Assembly (NCBI RefSeq): GCF_018881755.1
Contig: NZ_JACVPS010000008.1
Coordinates: 49,067-113,066 of the forward strand
Reading direction: 5' to 3'
Length of the DNA: 64,000 nucleotides
From: Polynucleobacter finlandensis
GTDB lineage: Bacteria > Pseudomonadota > Gammaproteobacteria > Burkholderiales > Burkholderiaceae
Below are positions 16,804 to 27,247 of the stretch, one piece after another. The translations under genes were made by a program, and so were the position numbers. The notes below the pieces were generated by a model. The model was not told the origin of the DNA and did no database searches. It saw nothing but the letters and a program-made list of their open reading frames with translations. Positions within the stretch are counted from its first letter, which is position 1, and each line of letters begins with the position of its first letter.

Positions 16804-17430
16804 ATGTACTTACCAAAACACTTCCAAGTAGATGATCTACAAATCCTCGCGCAACTCATCACCGAATACCCTCTGGCAACTTTAGTCGGAAATTTAGATG
16901 GGCATCTAGAAGTCAATCACCTGCCACTCATGCTGAGTAAAGATGGCAAGAAATTCCATGGCCATATCGCTAGAACTAACCCGCTTGTTAAAGTTGCTGA
17001 GCAAGAAAATCGGGAGGTCACCGCCGTCTTCCATGGTCCCAATGCCTACATTACGCCAGCTTGGTACCCCAGCAAACAGGAAACTGGAAAAGTAGTCCCC
17101 ACTTGGAACTATGCCGTAGTGCATGCAGAAGGAAAGTTGAGTCTCATAGATGATCCGCACTGGATACGACAACACGTTTCTCAGATGACTGATACCCATG
17201 AGCCCACCTATCAATCAAACTGGAAATTAGCTGATGCGCCAGAAGAGTATGTGCAGATGATGCTTAAAGCCATTATTGGAATTGAAATCGAAGTCAGCAG
17301 TCTGGTTGGCAAATTCAAGTTAAGTCAGAATCGCAGCCCATCTGAATACACTGGCGTTGTTGAAAATCTCCAGAAGTCCCCGGAGGAAAACTTGCGCGCC
17401 ATGCTGGTACTTATGAAGAAGCCACAGTAA
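16804..17430 (+). CDS. PaiB-family FMN-binding protein
   Basis: A 208-residue protein of the PaiB family (FMN-binding split barrel, annotated as negative transcriptional regulators). YLPKHFQVDD starts the family signature; HGHIARTNPL, FHGPNAYITPAWYP and VPTWNYAVVHAEGK are the conserved barrel segments. In Bacillus PaiB acts with PaiA on sporulation and protease genes; here no PaiA neighbour is seen, and a flavin or haem-utilisation-like role is equally possible. It faces modA with only four bases between the two stops. Confidence 0.85.
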   Translation: MYLPKHFQVDDLQILAQLITEYPLATLVGNLDGHLEVNHLPLMLSKDGKKFHGHIARTNPLVKVAEQENREVTAVFHGPNAYITPAWYPSKQETGKVVPTWNYAVVHAEGKLSLIDDPHWIRQHVSQMTDTHEPTYQSNWKLADAPEEYVQMMLKAIIGIEIEVSSLVGKFKLSQNRSPSEYTGVVENLQKSPEENLRAMLVLMKKPQ

Positions 17431-17434
17431 GACT

Positions 17435-18178
17435 CTAGGGGATGGAATACCCATGTTTTATCAAGATAGACTTTGCAGCAGGACTCTGTAGATACTCATA
17501 AAGACTCAACACAACTTTAGGGGCGCCTTTCGTCAGGACCATGCGCTGACTGATCAAAGTATCTGCCCCATCTAAATGAACATACTGCGTAGTCTTAGCA
17601 ACTTCTAAGGATTTAGCCAAAGACAAAGAAGTAAAGCCAACATCTACAGCACCAGAGCTGACATACATCGTAGCGATAGAAATATTTTCCCCGAATACGA
17701 GTTTGCCTTTAACTGCATCCCACAAGTGACGAGTCTGAAGGTATTGAGATGCCGCTGCACCGTATGGTGCAAGCTCAGGATTGGCAATGGAAATCTTATT
17801 AGCTCTTTTTAACAGAGAAGCAATCTGCTCAGGTACGTCGCTGACTTTGGGTTTACTCTTAGAGTTCAACAGTAAAACCAAATGCCCAATGGCATAAACA
17901 GCGCCTTGGTCTAGCGTTATACCTTCTTTATACAAACGCAGTGGGTAAGCCTCATCTGCGGCAATGAATAAACTAAAAGGTGCGCCCTGGAGAATCTGAG
18001 TGGCTAGATTTCCAGAGGATCCATAAACAATTCGGATGCTCTCGGGATGAGATTGCTTGAAGCCTTGATAAATTTCCTCGAATGCCGGCTTCATATTGGC
18101 GGCGACAGCCACGGTTGCAGTTTGCGCTTGAGCACACGCTGAAAGACATGCCAGTAGGATTAGGAGTAAGCGCAACAA
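17435..18178 (-). CDS. modA: Molybdate ABC transporter substrate-binding protein
   Basis: A 247-residue periplasmic binding protein. The signal peptide (1 to about 18, ending CAQAQ) is followed by TVAVAANMKPAFEEI. Oxyanion-binding features of ModA include YGSSGNLATQI and the later NPELAPYGAAASQYL and SSGAVDVGFTSLSLA. It delivers molybdate to ModB/ModC, but no permease or ATPase gene is in the window. It is 33 bases downstream of a ModE-like regulator with a binding-protein domain on the same strand, so the two are probably co-transcribed. Confidence 0.87.
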   Translation of the reverse strand: MLRLLLILLACLSACAQAQTATVAVAANMKPAFEEIYQGFKQSHPESIRIVYGSSGNLATQILQGAPFSLFIAADEAYPLRLYKEGITLDQGAVYAIGHLVLLLNSKSKPKVSDVPEQIASLLKRANKISIANPELAPYGAAASQYLQTRHLWDAVKGKLVFGENISIATMYVSSGAVDVGFTSLSLAKSLEVAKTTQYVHLDGADTLISQRMVLTKGAPKVVLSLYEYLQSPAAKSILIKHGYSIP

Positions 18179-18211
18179 ATGAAGTGCCTAACAATAAAAT
18201 TGAACTTCAGT

Positions 18212-19234
18212 TTATAACCAATCTGAAATTTGTCGATTCAGGCTCACAGCTTTATAGCCTGGAGTTTCTCCTGAGTAAGCTCGAATTTTACGAATTAACT
18301 TCGAAACTTGCGCTTCTGAAGCCAACTCCTTGTGCATGGCGATAAAGAAGATTTCGTCTTTAACAGGGATAAAGCCAAGACCATTTTCAATCGCGACATT
18401 TTTCACCCCCAACCCTGCATCGACCTTACCAGCCAGAATGGCGTTAGCCACTGCTGAGTGGGTGAACTCCTCCTGCAAGTAGCCATGAATATCTGTTGGG
18501 TCGATATTCTCCTCAATCAGTAAAGTATCAAGCAATAACCTGGTACCCGAGCCAATTTGGCGATTCATGAATCGAACCTTGCGCTTCGTTAGATCAATAA
18601 CCGACTTAATGTTCAGTGGGTTACCTTTTTTAACCATCAGGCCTTGAGTTCGTTTCATCACAGGGAAAACTTGAATACCGCTTTTCATCAGTCGACTGTA
18701 AATTGCCTTAGAGCTTTTCTCATCGGACACATGGTATCCAGCAATATCGACTTCTTGATTCAAAAGCTTTTCTAAGGCCTCGCCTGACCCCGCTATTTTT
18801 AAAGCAAATCCCTTCACATCCTCAACAGCTTTTTGAATGATGGCATCGCTGCTCGAATGAAATTTCCACTTGGAGCTTTCAATCTTCTTCAACTTATTAA
18901 GTTCTAGTATTAATTTGTCGTAATGCAGTTTTCCCTGCTTATTGTGATCTGCTTGCATGCCATCAATAAAGCCAATGAAATATTCGCCAAACTGAGTCAA
19001 CTCCGAGCCATGCCCTTTTGTCCTCAAGATGAGTTGCAGGGATAGCATTTCCTCAACGTCGTTTAATTTTCCCCACGCACTTCGATAAGACACCCCGGAT
19101 TTCTTGGAAGCCTGCACCAAAGAATCCCCGCCCCCGATATTTTTTAATAATCCAGATAACCAAACTAAATCAACTGGGGTCTTATCGGCAACTTTCCCTT
19201 TGGGGATAAGCATTGGTCGTATATCAATTTGCAT
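18212..19234 (-). CDS. ModE-like HTH regulator fused to a PBP-like domain
   Basis: A 340-residue protein. Residues about 20-95 form a ModE/LysR-type winged helix (LVQASKKSGVSYRSAWGKL). Residues about 115-340 form a substrate-binding-like domain (IKSVIDLTKRKVRFMNRQIGSGTRLLLD, AVANAILAGKVDAGLGVKNVA), the PF12727 type often linked with molybdate or tungstate regulation. No TOBE domain is visible. It sits between modA (downstream) and the divergent tupA. A repeated TTGCATAT is found at its start region. It probably senses molybdate or tungstate and controls both genes; this is inferred. Confidence 0.78.
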   Translation of the reverse strand: MQIDIRPMLIPKGKVADKTPVDLVWLSGLLKNIGGGDSLVQASKKSGVSYRSAWGKLNDVEEMLSLQLILRTKGHGSELTQFGEYFIGFIDGMQADHNKQGKLHYDKLILELNKLKKIESSKWKFHSSSDAIIQKAVEDVKGFALKIAGSGEALEKLLNQEVDIAGYHVSDEKSSKAIYSRLMKSGIQVFPVMKRTQGLMVKKGNPLNIKSVIDLTKRKVRFMNRQIGSGTRLLLDTLLIEENIDPTDIHGYLQEEFTHSAVANAILAGKVDAGLGVKNVAIENGLGFIPVKDEIFFIAMHKELASEAQVSKLIRKIRAYSGETPGYKAVSLNRQISDWL

Positions 19235-19252
19235 ATGTAATCCATTGCATAT
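19229..19252. promoter_or_regulatory. Direct repeat TTGCATAT between regulator and tupA
   Basis: The octamer TTGCATAT occurs at 19229-19236 (across the regulator start codon) and 19245-19252, a 16-base period. It may be an operator for the divergent regulator and tupA, but it does not match the Escherichia coli ModE box. Confidence 0.3.
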
Positions 19253-19309
19253 TCAAGCGTCTCTAGAGTGTGGGATGATAACAACTTAATCGATCTATTG
19301 GTGATACAA

Positions 19310-20134
19310 ATGAAAAAACTGCTCCTTAGCTTCACCGCCGCCCTCTCCTTGGTCTTGTTGAGCCAAAGTCAAATGGCTATTGCTCAAGAAAAGAGCATCG
19401 TTGTGTCATCTACAACTTCTACAGAGCAGTCGGGTCTTTTTGGCTACCTCCTCCCAATCTTTGAAAAGAAGGCTGGTATTCAGGTCAAGGTTGTGGCGGT
19501 TGGCACTGGTCAAGCTTTGGATATTGGTCGACGCGGCGATGCCGATGTTGTTTTTGTGCACGATAAGCCTGCTGAAGAGAAATTTGTAGAAGAAGGTTAC
19601 TCAACTCAACGCAATGAAGTGATGTACAACGACTTTGTCTTGATTGGTCCAAAAGTTGATCCAGCGAAGATTGGTGGTGGCAAGGATATTCAGGCAGGAT
19701 TACAAAAGATTGCTTCTACGCAGACTCCATTCATTTCACGCGGTGATAAGAGCGGTACGCACGCTGCAGAACTACGTTACTGGAAAGGCGCTGGGGTTGA
19801 AGTTTCTCCATCATCAAGCTGGTACAAAGAAACCGGCTCTGGCATGGGTCCTGCGCTTAATACAGCATCCGCTATGAATGGCTACATCTTGTCTGACCGC
19901 GCTACTTGGTTAACCTTCAAGAATCGTGGCGACCTCGTTATCTTGGTTCAAGGTGATCCAAAACTCTTCAATCAGTACGGTGTCATGCTAGTTAACCCTG
20001 TGAAGTACCCTCAAGTTAAAAAAGCTGAAGGACAGGCATTCATTGATTGGCTGATTTCTAAAGATGGTCAAGACACGATTGCTGGTTATAAAGTTGGTGG
20101 TGAGCAATTATTCTTCCCTAACGCTAAGAAGTAA
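19310..20134 (+). CDS. tupA: Tungstate ABC transporter substrate-binding protein
   Basis: A 274-residue periplasmic protein of the TupA/WtpA-like group. Signal peptide ends near MAIAQEK (about residue 26). VVSSTTSTEQSGLFGYLLP is the TupA signature, and SRGDKSGTHAAELRYWK and NTASAMNGYILSDRATWL follow. It binds tungstate with high selectivity in characterised homologues. The open frame starts at 19268; the ATG at 19310 begins the signal peptide with a GGTGA-like ribosome site. TupB and TupC genes are not adjacent: the next gene downstream is the opposite-strand mgtA. Confidence 0.9.
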   Translation: MKKLLLSFTAALSLVLLSQSQMAIAQEKSIVVSSTTSTEQSGLFGYLLPIFEKKAGIQVKVVAVGTGQALDIGRRGDADVVFVHDKPAEEKFVEEGYSTQRNEVMYNDFVLIGPKVDPAKIGGGKDIQAGLQKIASTQTPFISRGDKSGTHAAELRYWKGAGVEVSPSSSWYKETGSGMGPALNTASAMNGYILSDRATWLTFKNRGDLVILVQGDPKLFNQYGVMLVNPVKYPQVKKAEGQAFIDWLISKDGQDTIAGYKVGGEQLFFPNAKK

Positions 20135-20162
20135 GCCAGCGCCATTAGGTTCGCTTGAAACT

Positions 20163-20185
20163 AGCCTGCTACAGCGGGCTTTTTT
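20163..20185. terminator. Rho-independent terminator after tupA
   Basis: AGCCTGC and GCGGGCT pair around TACA, followed by a T run on the plus strand. It lies between the stops of tupA and mgtA. Confidence 0.8.
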
Positions 20186-22772
20186 ACGTCAAGCCAAAAC
20201 GCCTGACCAATAGGGACTTTACAAACTGAGTCAGGCCAAAGTAGCAGAGCAGTATGGGGACTAAGCCATACCAGTAGATGGCTGGTAGTGGTGACATCTG
20301 CAGCGGGCCTGCAAGATGACTAAATGGTAAGACTATGGCGACGAGACAAATAACGCCGGTTGTCAGAAGCAAGGGAAGACTTGGTCGGCTTTGTATAAAG
20401 GGGATCTTGCCTGTTCTAATGATATGCACGATCAGCGTTTGCGACAGTAGTGACTCCACAAACCACCCCGTCTGAAACAGGCTGGCATCAGCTAGAGAAT
20501 CTGCGCGCAGAACAAACCACAGTAAACCAAAGGTGGCGTAATCAAACAATGAGCTGATGGGCCCAATACAGAACATATAGCGGGCGATATGGGCGATATC
20601 CCAAGTGCGTGGTTCTGTTAGGTATTCCGCATCAACATTATCAGTAGGTACTGAGGTCTGGGAAAAATCATAAAGCAGATTATTCAAGAGAATTTGCACT
20701 GGCGCCATCGGCAGAAAAGGAAGCAGTGCACTCGCGCCGACCATGCTGAACATGTTGCCAAAGTTGGAGCTTGCAGACATCTTGATGTATTTCATGATGT
20801 TGCCAAACACCTTGCGACCTTCCAGCACCCCTTCTTTCATAATCAAGAGATTCTTCTCCAGCAAAATAATGTCTGCTGATTCTTTGGCTATATCTACTGC
20901 TGTATCAACAGAGATGCTCACATCAGCTGTTTTTAGTCCTGGGCCATCATTAATGCCATCACCCAAATAACCGACTACGTGCCCTTTTGATTGGAGTACT
21001 TGTATCACCCTTGCCTTTTGTTGTGGTGACATTCTGGCAAATACTGAGATCTCTTCGGCAACTGTGGCGAGCTGATCATCGGTAAGTTCATCTACTTGTG
21101 AACCTATCAATACTCTCTTTACAGAGACGCCAACCTCGCTGCAGATTTTGCGCGTTACCAGCTCATTGTCGCCAGTCAAAATTTTGACCTTCACCCCTAA
21201 AGCATGCAATTCGGCGATTGCTGGCCTAGCAGAATCCTTTGGGGGGTCTAGGAAGGCAACATAGCCTACTAAGGTGAGATTGCTCTCATCGGCGACGGTG
21301 TAGTGATTATTAGGGTTAGCGTTGGCAATCGCAATCTCTTTAATAGCCACTGCAATTACACGAAAACCATCGCTACTGAGTTCTGCAAACAGCGATTCTT
21401 GTTGAGTCTTCAGCTCAGGGGTAATGGCTTGCACTTGGCCGTTCAGTACAACCTTGGTGCAGCAACTGGCAATCTCCTCTACCGCGCCCTTGCAAATCAG
21501 AATCTGCAAGGCTTCATTTTGTTTCACTACTACAGACATGCGACGACGCTGAAAGTCGAAAGGAATTTCATCGAGCTTTTCAAATGCAGCAGCTTGATGC
21601 AATTTTTGATGAATATCGACGTGCTTGAGCACCGCTACATCCAATAAGTTTTTTAGTCCGGATTGGTAATGGCTATTGAGGTAGGCATACTCCAGAACTG
21701 TTTCATCTTCGTTACCAGCAATATCAACATAGCGCTCCAGGATGATTTCATCTTGAGTCAAAGTGCCAGTCTTATCCGTACACAGAACATCCATGGCGCC
21801 TAAGTTCTGAATGGAATTCAGGCGCTTCACAATCACCCGCTTCCGGGACATGGCGATTGCACCTTTTGCAAGGTTAATCGTCACCAGCATAGGCAGCATT
21901 TCAGGAGTAAGGCCAACCGCAACTGCTGTAGCAAATAACAAGGCCTCCAACCAATCTCCTTTGATCAACCCATTGATGAGGAAGACTGCTGGGACCATAA
22001 CGGCCATGAACTTGATCATGAGCCAGATAAATTGCTTGATGCCTTTATCGAAGCTGGAGGTCTTTTTTGCAGAAACAATATCTTTTGCGAGTTGACCAAA
22101 CATGGTCTGTGAAGCTGTGTGAACCACGACTGCCAATCCCAGGCCTGAGACAACATGACTACCCATAAAGCAGATATTAGGAAGTTCAAAGACTGACTTA
22201 GCATCACTACTACTAGCAACCTTCTCTACTGGCATGGCCTCACCAGTTAAAGAAGATTGGTTAACAAACAAATCATTTGTGCTCAATAGGCGAAGATCTG
22301 CCGGAATCAGGTCGCCAGCTGAGAGTTGGACGAGATCACCAGGGACAAGCTCGCTCAAAGGAATGTCTTGTTCAAGGTTCTCGCGCAAGACGGTCACCTT
22401 AATACTCACTAGTTGGCGTAGTTTCTCTGCGGCTTTATTAGATTTGTATTCTTGTAAAAAAGCTAAGCCTGTAGATAAAAAAACCATCGCTGCAATCACC
22501 AGGGAACCCGTTACACCACCCGTCACCAAAGAAATAATTGAGAGCGCAATTAAGAGCAAAGGCAAAGGCGATAAAAATAATGCTAAGAACTGTAAAAGCG
22601 GATGAATCTTGCGTGTGATGTCTATGGTGTTGGGGCCATATTGCCGGAGCCTGCTGATGGCAACATCCTTACGCAAACCCTCTATCGAACTCCCCAACTC
22701 CTTTAGCAAAGAATCGTGCTGTACATTTGAAAAATGTGTTATGTCTAAGCTATGTTGCTGCACGAGATTCAT
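20184..22772 (-). CDS. mgtA: Magnesium-transporting P-type ATPase
   Basis: An 862-residue P-type ATPase of group IIIB, importing Mg(II). The phosphorylation motif DKTGTLT begins at residue 333. ALTGEAMP-type actuator loop appears as SSLTGEAMPVEK, and the hinge is LTGDNE followed by GYLGDGINDGPGLK. About ten membrane helices are expected; NNLLYDFSQTSVPTDNVD is typical of MgtA/MgtB. Length matches the family. No MgtL leader, MgtC or PhoP box is recognised upstream, where the gap contains only the terminator of the preceding gene. Confidence 0.93.
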   Translation of the reverse strand: MNLVQQHSLDITHFSNVQHDSLLKELGSSIEGLRKDVAISRLRQYGPNTIDITRKIHPLLQFLALFLSPLPLLLIALSIISLVTGGVTGSLVIAAMVFLSTGLAFLQEYKSNKAAEKLRQLVSIKVTVLRENLEQDIPLSELVPGDLVQLSAGDLIPADLRLLSTNDLFVNQSSLTGEAMPVEKVASSSDAKSVFELPNICFMGSHVVSGLGLAVVVHTASQTMFGQLAKDIVSAKKTSSFDKGIKQFIWLMIKFMAVMVPAVFLINGLIKGDWLEALLFATAVAVGLTPEMLPMLVTINLAKGAIAMSRKRVIVKRLNSIQNLGAMDVLCTDKTGTLTQDEIILERYVDIAGNEDETVLEYAYLNSHYQSGLKNLLDVAVLKHVDIHQKLHQAAAFEKLDEIPFDFQRRRMSVVVKQNEALQILICKGAVEEIASCCTKVVLNGQVQAITPELKTQQESLFAELSSDGFRVIAVAIKEIAIANANPNNHYTVADESNLTLVGYVAFLDPPKDSARPAIAELHALGVKVKILTGDNELVTRKICSEVGVSVKRVLIGSQVDELTDDQLATVAEEISVFARMSPQQKARVIQVLQSKGHVVGYLGDGINDGPGLKTADVSISVDTAVDIAKESADIILLEKNLLIMKEGVLEGRKVFGNIMKYIKMSASSNFGNMFSMVGASALLPFLPMAPVQILLNNLLYDFSQTSVPTDNVDAEYLTEPRTWDIAHIARYMFCIGPISSLFDYATFGLLWFVLRADSLADASLFQTGWFVESLLSQTLIVHIIRTGKIPFIQSRPSLPLLLTTGVICLVAIVLPFSHLAGPLQMSPLPAIYWYGLVPILLCYFGLTQFVKSLLVRRFGLT

Positions 22773-22810
22773 AGAATCATTGTAGGCTCATAGGCTATTT
22801 CCAGCCAAAG

Positions 22811-22846
22811 AAAATGCCCGACAGATTGAAGCCTGACGGGCATTTT
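22811..22846 (-). terminator. Rho-independent terminator
   Basis: AAAATGCCCG pairs with CGGGCATTTT, extended inward by CAG/CTG. It follows the minus-strand exported-protein gene at 22889-23470 and separates it from mgtA. Confidence 0.8.
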
Positions 22847-22888
22847 GGGATGCAGAAGAAACTCTGCAAACGGTGTATTGCTAATGCA

Positions 22889-23470
22889 TTACTTCTTAGG
22901 AGTTACAAAACCAATGGCTGTGTCGTCAACAAACTCAACAATGACATCATCGCCAGCTTTGAATTTCTCAAGACCAAGAACGCTTTGATCCACTTTAACT
23001 CTTTGCTTTTCACCGCTAGGTAATGTGAAAGTCACTACGCGAGTCTTAGCATCAATCGTAGTAATTTTTACTGTTGCATAAATAGTGTCAGTCGTTTCTT
23101 CAAATGGCTTTGCAGATCCCTTGCCGGCAATCACAACAGAGCGAACACCAGAAACGCCTGGTTTAGCATCTTTACCAGCAGCTGTTAGGCCAATCGCAAT
23201 CGCTTGAGCATGCTCAACCAAAAATACGTCGCCCTTTTTAACTTTATCCAAATCGTTTACTTGCTTGGAAACATTCATCTGCGCTAGATTGCCATTGGCA
23301 TCTTTCAATACAACAATGCGCTTCTTAGCATCTACTGAATCAACGGTGGCGCTTAAAACAGCTACATCGGCTGCTAAAGGAAGCATCTTTGCTGGAAGTT
23401 GCGCAAAGGAAGAAGCTGCAAAAGTTAAACCTAGTGTTGCAAATAGTGTGACAAGTAATGATTTCTTCAA
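22889..23470 (-). CDS. Exported protein with internal duplication
   Basis: A 193-residue exported protein of unknown function. The start is a TTG at 23470, preceded by AGGAG at the right distance; this gives the signal peptide KKSLLVTLFATLGLTFAASS. The longer frame to 23524 lacks that site. The mature chain holds two related units of about 55-60 residues: VDAKKRIVVLKDANG...AIAIGL and IDAKTRVVTFTLPSG...DTAIGF. Each looks like a small beta-barrel module. No enzyme motif is seen. Confidence 0.72.
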   Translation of the reverse strand: MKKSLLVTLFATLGLTFAASSFAQLPAKMLPLAADVAVLSATVDSVDAKKRIVVLKDANGNLAQMNVSKQVNDLDKVKKGDVFLVEHAQAIAIGLTAAGKDAKPGVSGVRSVVIAGKGSAKPFEETTDTIYATVKITTIDAKTRVVTFTLPSGEKQRVKVDQSVLGLEKFKAGDDVIVEFVDDTAIGFVTPKK

Positions 23471-23619
23471 GATAACTCCTAAATAAGTAAGGGTTGTAAG
23501 TTGAACCCAGTATCTGGGCTTCATTTTTCATTGTAACTACGATATTGATGCTTTTTATGACAATTTCTGCCGCCGGCTAAACAAGGTCTCGATTGTTTGA
23601 TACATTGAAGGAAATGCAC

Positions 23620-24045
23620 ATGATTTCGATAAAACCATGGTCTGAGGCCATTACTGAAGCCCTTCCCATACGTATGGCTATATTTGTGCAAGAGCAAGGC
23701 GTGCCAGAAGAATTGGAGCTTGATGAGTCCGATGCGGATGCCGACCATGCTTTGGCCTATATCGGACCTTTATGCGTTGGTACGGCTAGACTCATAAGGC
23801 TAGCAGGCAAAAAGGGGCAAATCGGTCGAATGGCTGTCTTAAGTGGACATCGCCGAAATGGCATCGGCAGTTCACTTTTGAAAACCCTGCTAGAGCTGGG
23901 GAGATCCCAAGGAATAATGGAGTTTGAGCTTCATGCCCAAGTCACGGCTATGCCTTTTTATGAGAGGCTAGGTTTTAGTTCTTTCGGTGAAGTCTATGAC
24001 GAAGCAGGAATTCCTCACCGTAATATGATTCTGATATTGCAGTAA
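23620..24045 (+). CDS. GNAT-family N-acetyltransferase
   Basis: A 141-residue GNAT acetyltransferase. The acetyl-CoA pyrophosphate loop is GQIGRMAVLSGHRRNGIGSSLL, and the C-terminal AMPFYERLGFSSFGEVYDEAGIPH is typical of the ElaA/YjdJ-like group. The substrate is unknown. The start at 23620 was chosen because AAGGA lies seven bases upstream; ATG at 23614 is too close to it. It is 38 bases upstream of the cysteine dioxygenase gene. Confidence 0.83.
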   Translation: MISIKPWSEAITEALPIRMAIFVQEQGVPEELELDESDADADHALAYIGPLCVGTARLIRLAGKKGQIGRMAVLSGHRRNGIGSSLLKTLLELGRSQGIMEFELHAQVTAMPFYERLGFSSFGEVYDEAGIPHRNMILILQ

Positions 24046-24083
24046 ATATTGAACCATCAACCTAGCCCCAATGAGGAATAAGT

Positions 24084-24659
24084 ATGCAAGAAGGTAAGCT
24101 ACTCACTTTTATTAAAGGGCTCACCCTGCTGCTGGATGAAAAGGTTTCTGAAGAAATCATTTTCACCAAAGGCAAAAGACTGCTTGAAGCTTTGATTAAG
24201 GAAGATGATTGGTTGCCCGATGAACTCAGTAAGCCACACCCTGAGTACTACCAGCAATATCTTTTATATGCGGACCCTCTCGAGCGATTTTCTGTAGTGA
24301 GTTTTGTGTGGGGGCCAGGACAAAAAACACCTATTCATAATCACACTGTATGGGGCATGGTGGGTCAATTGCGTGGCGCCGAAAAAGAAACCGCCTTTCA
24401 TCTACAAAAAGATGGCAGTTATCAAGCCGGTGAGGAATCTATTTTCTTACCCGGCCAAGTAGCGATGGTTTCACCCAATACTCATGACATTCATGTCGTA
24501 GCTAACAACTTAAGTAACCAGCCTTCAATCAGCATCCATGTGTACGGCGGTAATATCGGCAGAATCGAAAGAGCCGTCTTTCATCCAGAGACAGGCGCCG
24601 AGAAACTCTTTGTCTCCGGCTATGTCAATGCTTTCACGCCCAATCTATGGCATTCCTAG
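24084..24659 (+). CDS. Cysteine dioxygenase (type I, cupin)
   Basis: A 191-residue cupin-fold thiol dioxygenase that oxidises cysteine (or a related thiol such as 3-mercaptopropionate) to a sulfinate using Fe(II) and oxygen. The metal ligands are His85 and His87 in IHNHTVWG and a later His in NTHDIHVV (residue 134 or 137). The Arg and Tyr that choose the substrate are not distinguished with certainty, so the substrate is open. AGGAA precedes the ATG by about five bases. It is probably transcribed with the GNAT gene upstream. Confidence 0.85.
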   Translation: MQEGKLLTFIKGLTLLLDEKVSEEIIFTKGKRLLEALIKEDDWLPDELSKPHPEYYQQYLLYADPLERFSVVSFVWGPGQKTPIHNHTVWGMVGQLRGAEKETAFHLQKDGSYQAGEESIFLPGQVAMVSPNTHDIHVVANNLSNQPSISIHVYGGNIGRIERAVFHPETGAEKLFVSGYVNAFTPNLWHS

Positions 24660-24747
24660 GGCGATAGGCTAAAATACAGCCTCTTACTGCAGACACCCTA
24701 GTGTGGCAGCTCACCCCATTGGCCGGGATAGTCGTTTAATTGAATAC

Positions 24748-24768
24748 GGGCCAATATTTCATTGGTCC
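24748..24768 (+). promoter_or_regulatory. Hairpin immediately upstream of the rhlE start codon
   Basis: GGGCCAAT pairs with ATTGGTCC (one G-U pair) around the loop ATTTC, ending two bases before the ATG at 24771. The only purine-rich stretch near the start (GGG) is in the stem, so translation could be gated by this hairpin. Confidence 0.5.
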
Positions 24769-24770
24769 CT

Positions 24771-26051
<1,281 letters not shown>

Positions 26052-26115
26052 AACCCCCCTTTAAAATCATTCCGTGAAAACCTTTTAACCTTTATCACCC
26101 ATAAAAAGATATCCA

Positions 26116-27225
26116 ATGACTATTACCCGTCGCTCAGCCATCAAAGCCATCGCAAGCGCCTTTGCACTACCGGCCCTCAATCCAATCACATCTGTATTCG
26201 CACAATCCTCACCAGAGTGGACTACTTATGAGATCGTTACTGAAGTTAATCTTGAGAACACCAATGGCGCTGCTGAGGCATGGATTCCTTTGCCACTCGT
26301 TTTGAATACCGATTATTTCAAGACACTGTCGATCAGACCGGAAGCAGGCGATACCAAAGTAGAAAGTAAGATTTATGAGACACCAGACAAGCAAGCTCGC
26401 ATGCTCTGGACTAAATGGGACAAGTCAGCCAGCGCACATTCAGTGAAGGTTGCCATGATTGTGAGCACCCGCAATCGCCACCTAGAACTCTCCACCCCAA
26501 ATCCAGCTTTAAAACTTTCCAAAGAAGAGCAAAAGTTCTGGACACGCGCGACAGCCTATCTACCAACTGATGGCATTGTTAAAGCAAAAGCACAAGAATG
26601 TCTTGCCTCCCTCCCTGCAAATGCAACAGATGTTGATAAAGCAAAAGCAATCTACAACTGGGTTGTAGACAACACTCACCGCGATCCTAAAACCCGCGGT
26701 TGTGGCCAAGGTGATGTCAAGTTGATGCTAGAGACCAATAACCTTGGTGGAAAATGCGCAGATATTAATGCGGTCTTTGTGGCTCTCGCTCGCTCTGCAG
26801 GTATTGCCGCTCGTGATGTATATGGCATTCGTATCGCTGATTCTGCTCGTGGCTATAAGAGTCTTGGTAAGTCTGGTGAGATCACTAAAGCGCAACATTG
26901 CCGTGCTGAGTTTTATGCCAGCGGCTATGGCTGGTGCCCAGTAGATCCTGCGGACGTTCGCAAAGTGATTCTTGAGGAAACTGGCGGCCTAGCTGTGACC
27001 GATCCAAAGGTAGTGGCAATCCGTGATTACCTATTTGGCAATTGGGAAATGAATTGGATGGCTTACAACTATGATCACGACATCGCCCTGCCCGGCTCTA
27101 AGCTTGGTAAGAATGGTGTGATTCCTTTCTTAATGTATCCACAAGCAGAGAGTAAAGAAGGTCGTTTTGATTCGCTAGACCCAGATAACTTCAAATACAA
27201 AATTACAAGCCGACTGATTGGTTAA
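26116..27225 (+). CDS. Tat-exported transglutaminase-like protein
   Basis: A 369-residue protein with a Tat signal (TRRSAIKAIASAFALPAL, cleavage near SVFAQ). The transglutaminase core contains the catalytic Cys214 in NLGGKCADINAVFVALARSAG, then His in KAQHCRAEFYA and Asp in WCPVDPADVRK, a cysteine protease-type triad. Such bacterial proteins can be proteases or amidases; the substrate is unknown. It is exported folded to the periplasm. A terminator hairpin lies 45 bases downstream, inside the first codons of the next gene. Confidence 0.83.
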   Translation: MTITRRSAIKAIASAFALPALNPITSVFAQSSPEWTTYEIVTEVNLENTNGAAEAWIPLPLVLNTDYFKTLSIRPEAGDTKVESKIYETPDKQARMLWTKWDKSASAHSVKVAMIVSTRNRHLELSTPNPALKLSKEEQKFWTRATAYLPTDGIVKAKAQECLASLPANATDVDKAKAIYNWVVDNTHRDPKTRGCGQGDVKLMLETNNLGGKCADINAVFVALARSAGIAARDVYGIRIADSARGYKSLGKSGEITKAQHCRAEFYASGYGWCPVDPADVRKVILEETGGLAVTDPKVVAIRDYLFGNWEMNWMAYNYDHDIALPGSKLGKNGVIPFLMYPQAESKEGRFDSLDPDNFKYKITSRLIG

Positions 27226-27247
27226 TGTTTATTTTTAAGAATTTCTA

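Noticed and set aside
19201..19309. Possible ModE box between the regulator and tupA
   Set aside because: No match to the Escherichia coli ModE palindrome was found; only a short direct repeat remains, listed at low confidence.
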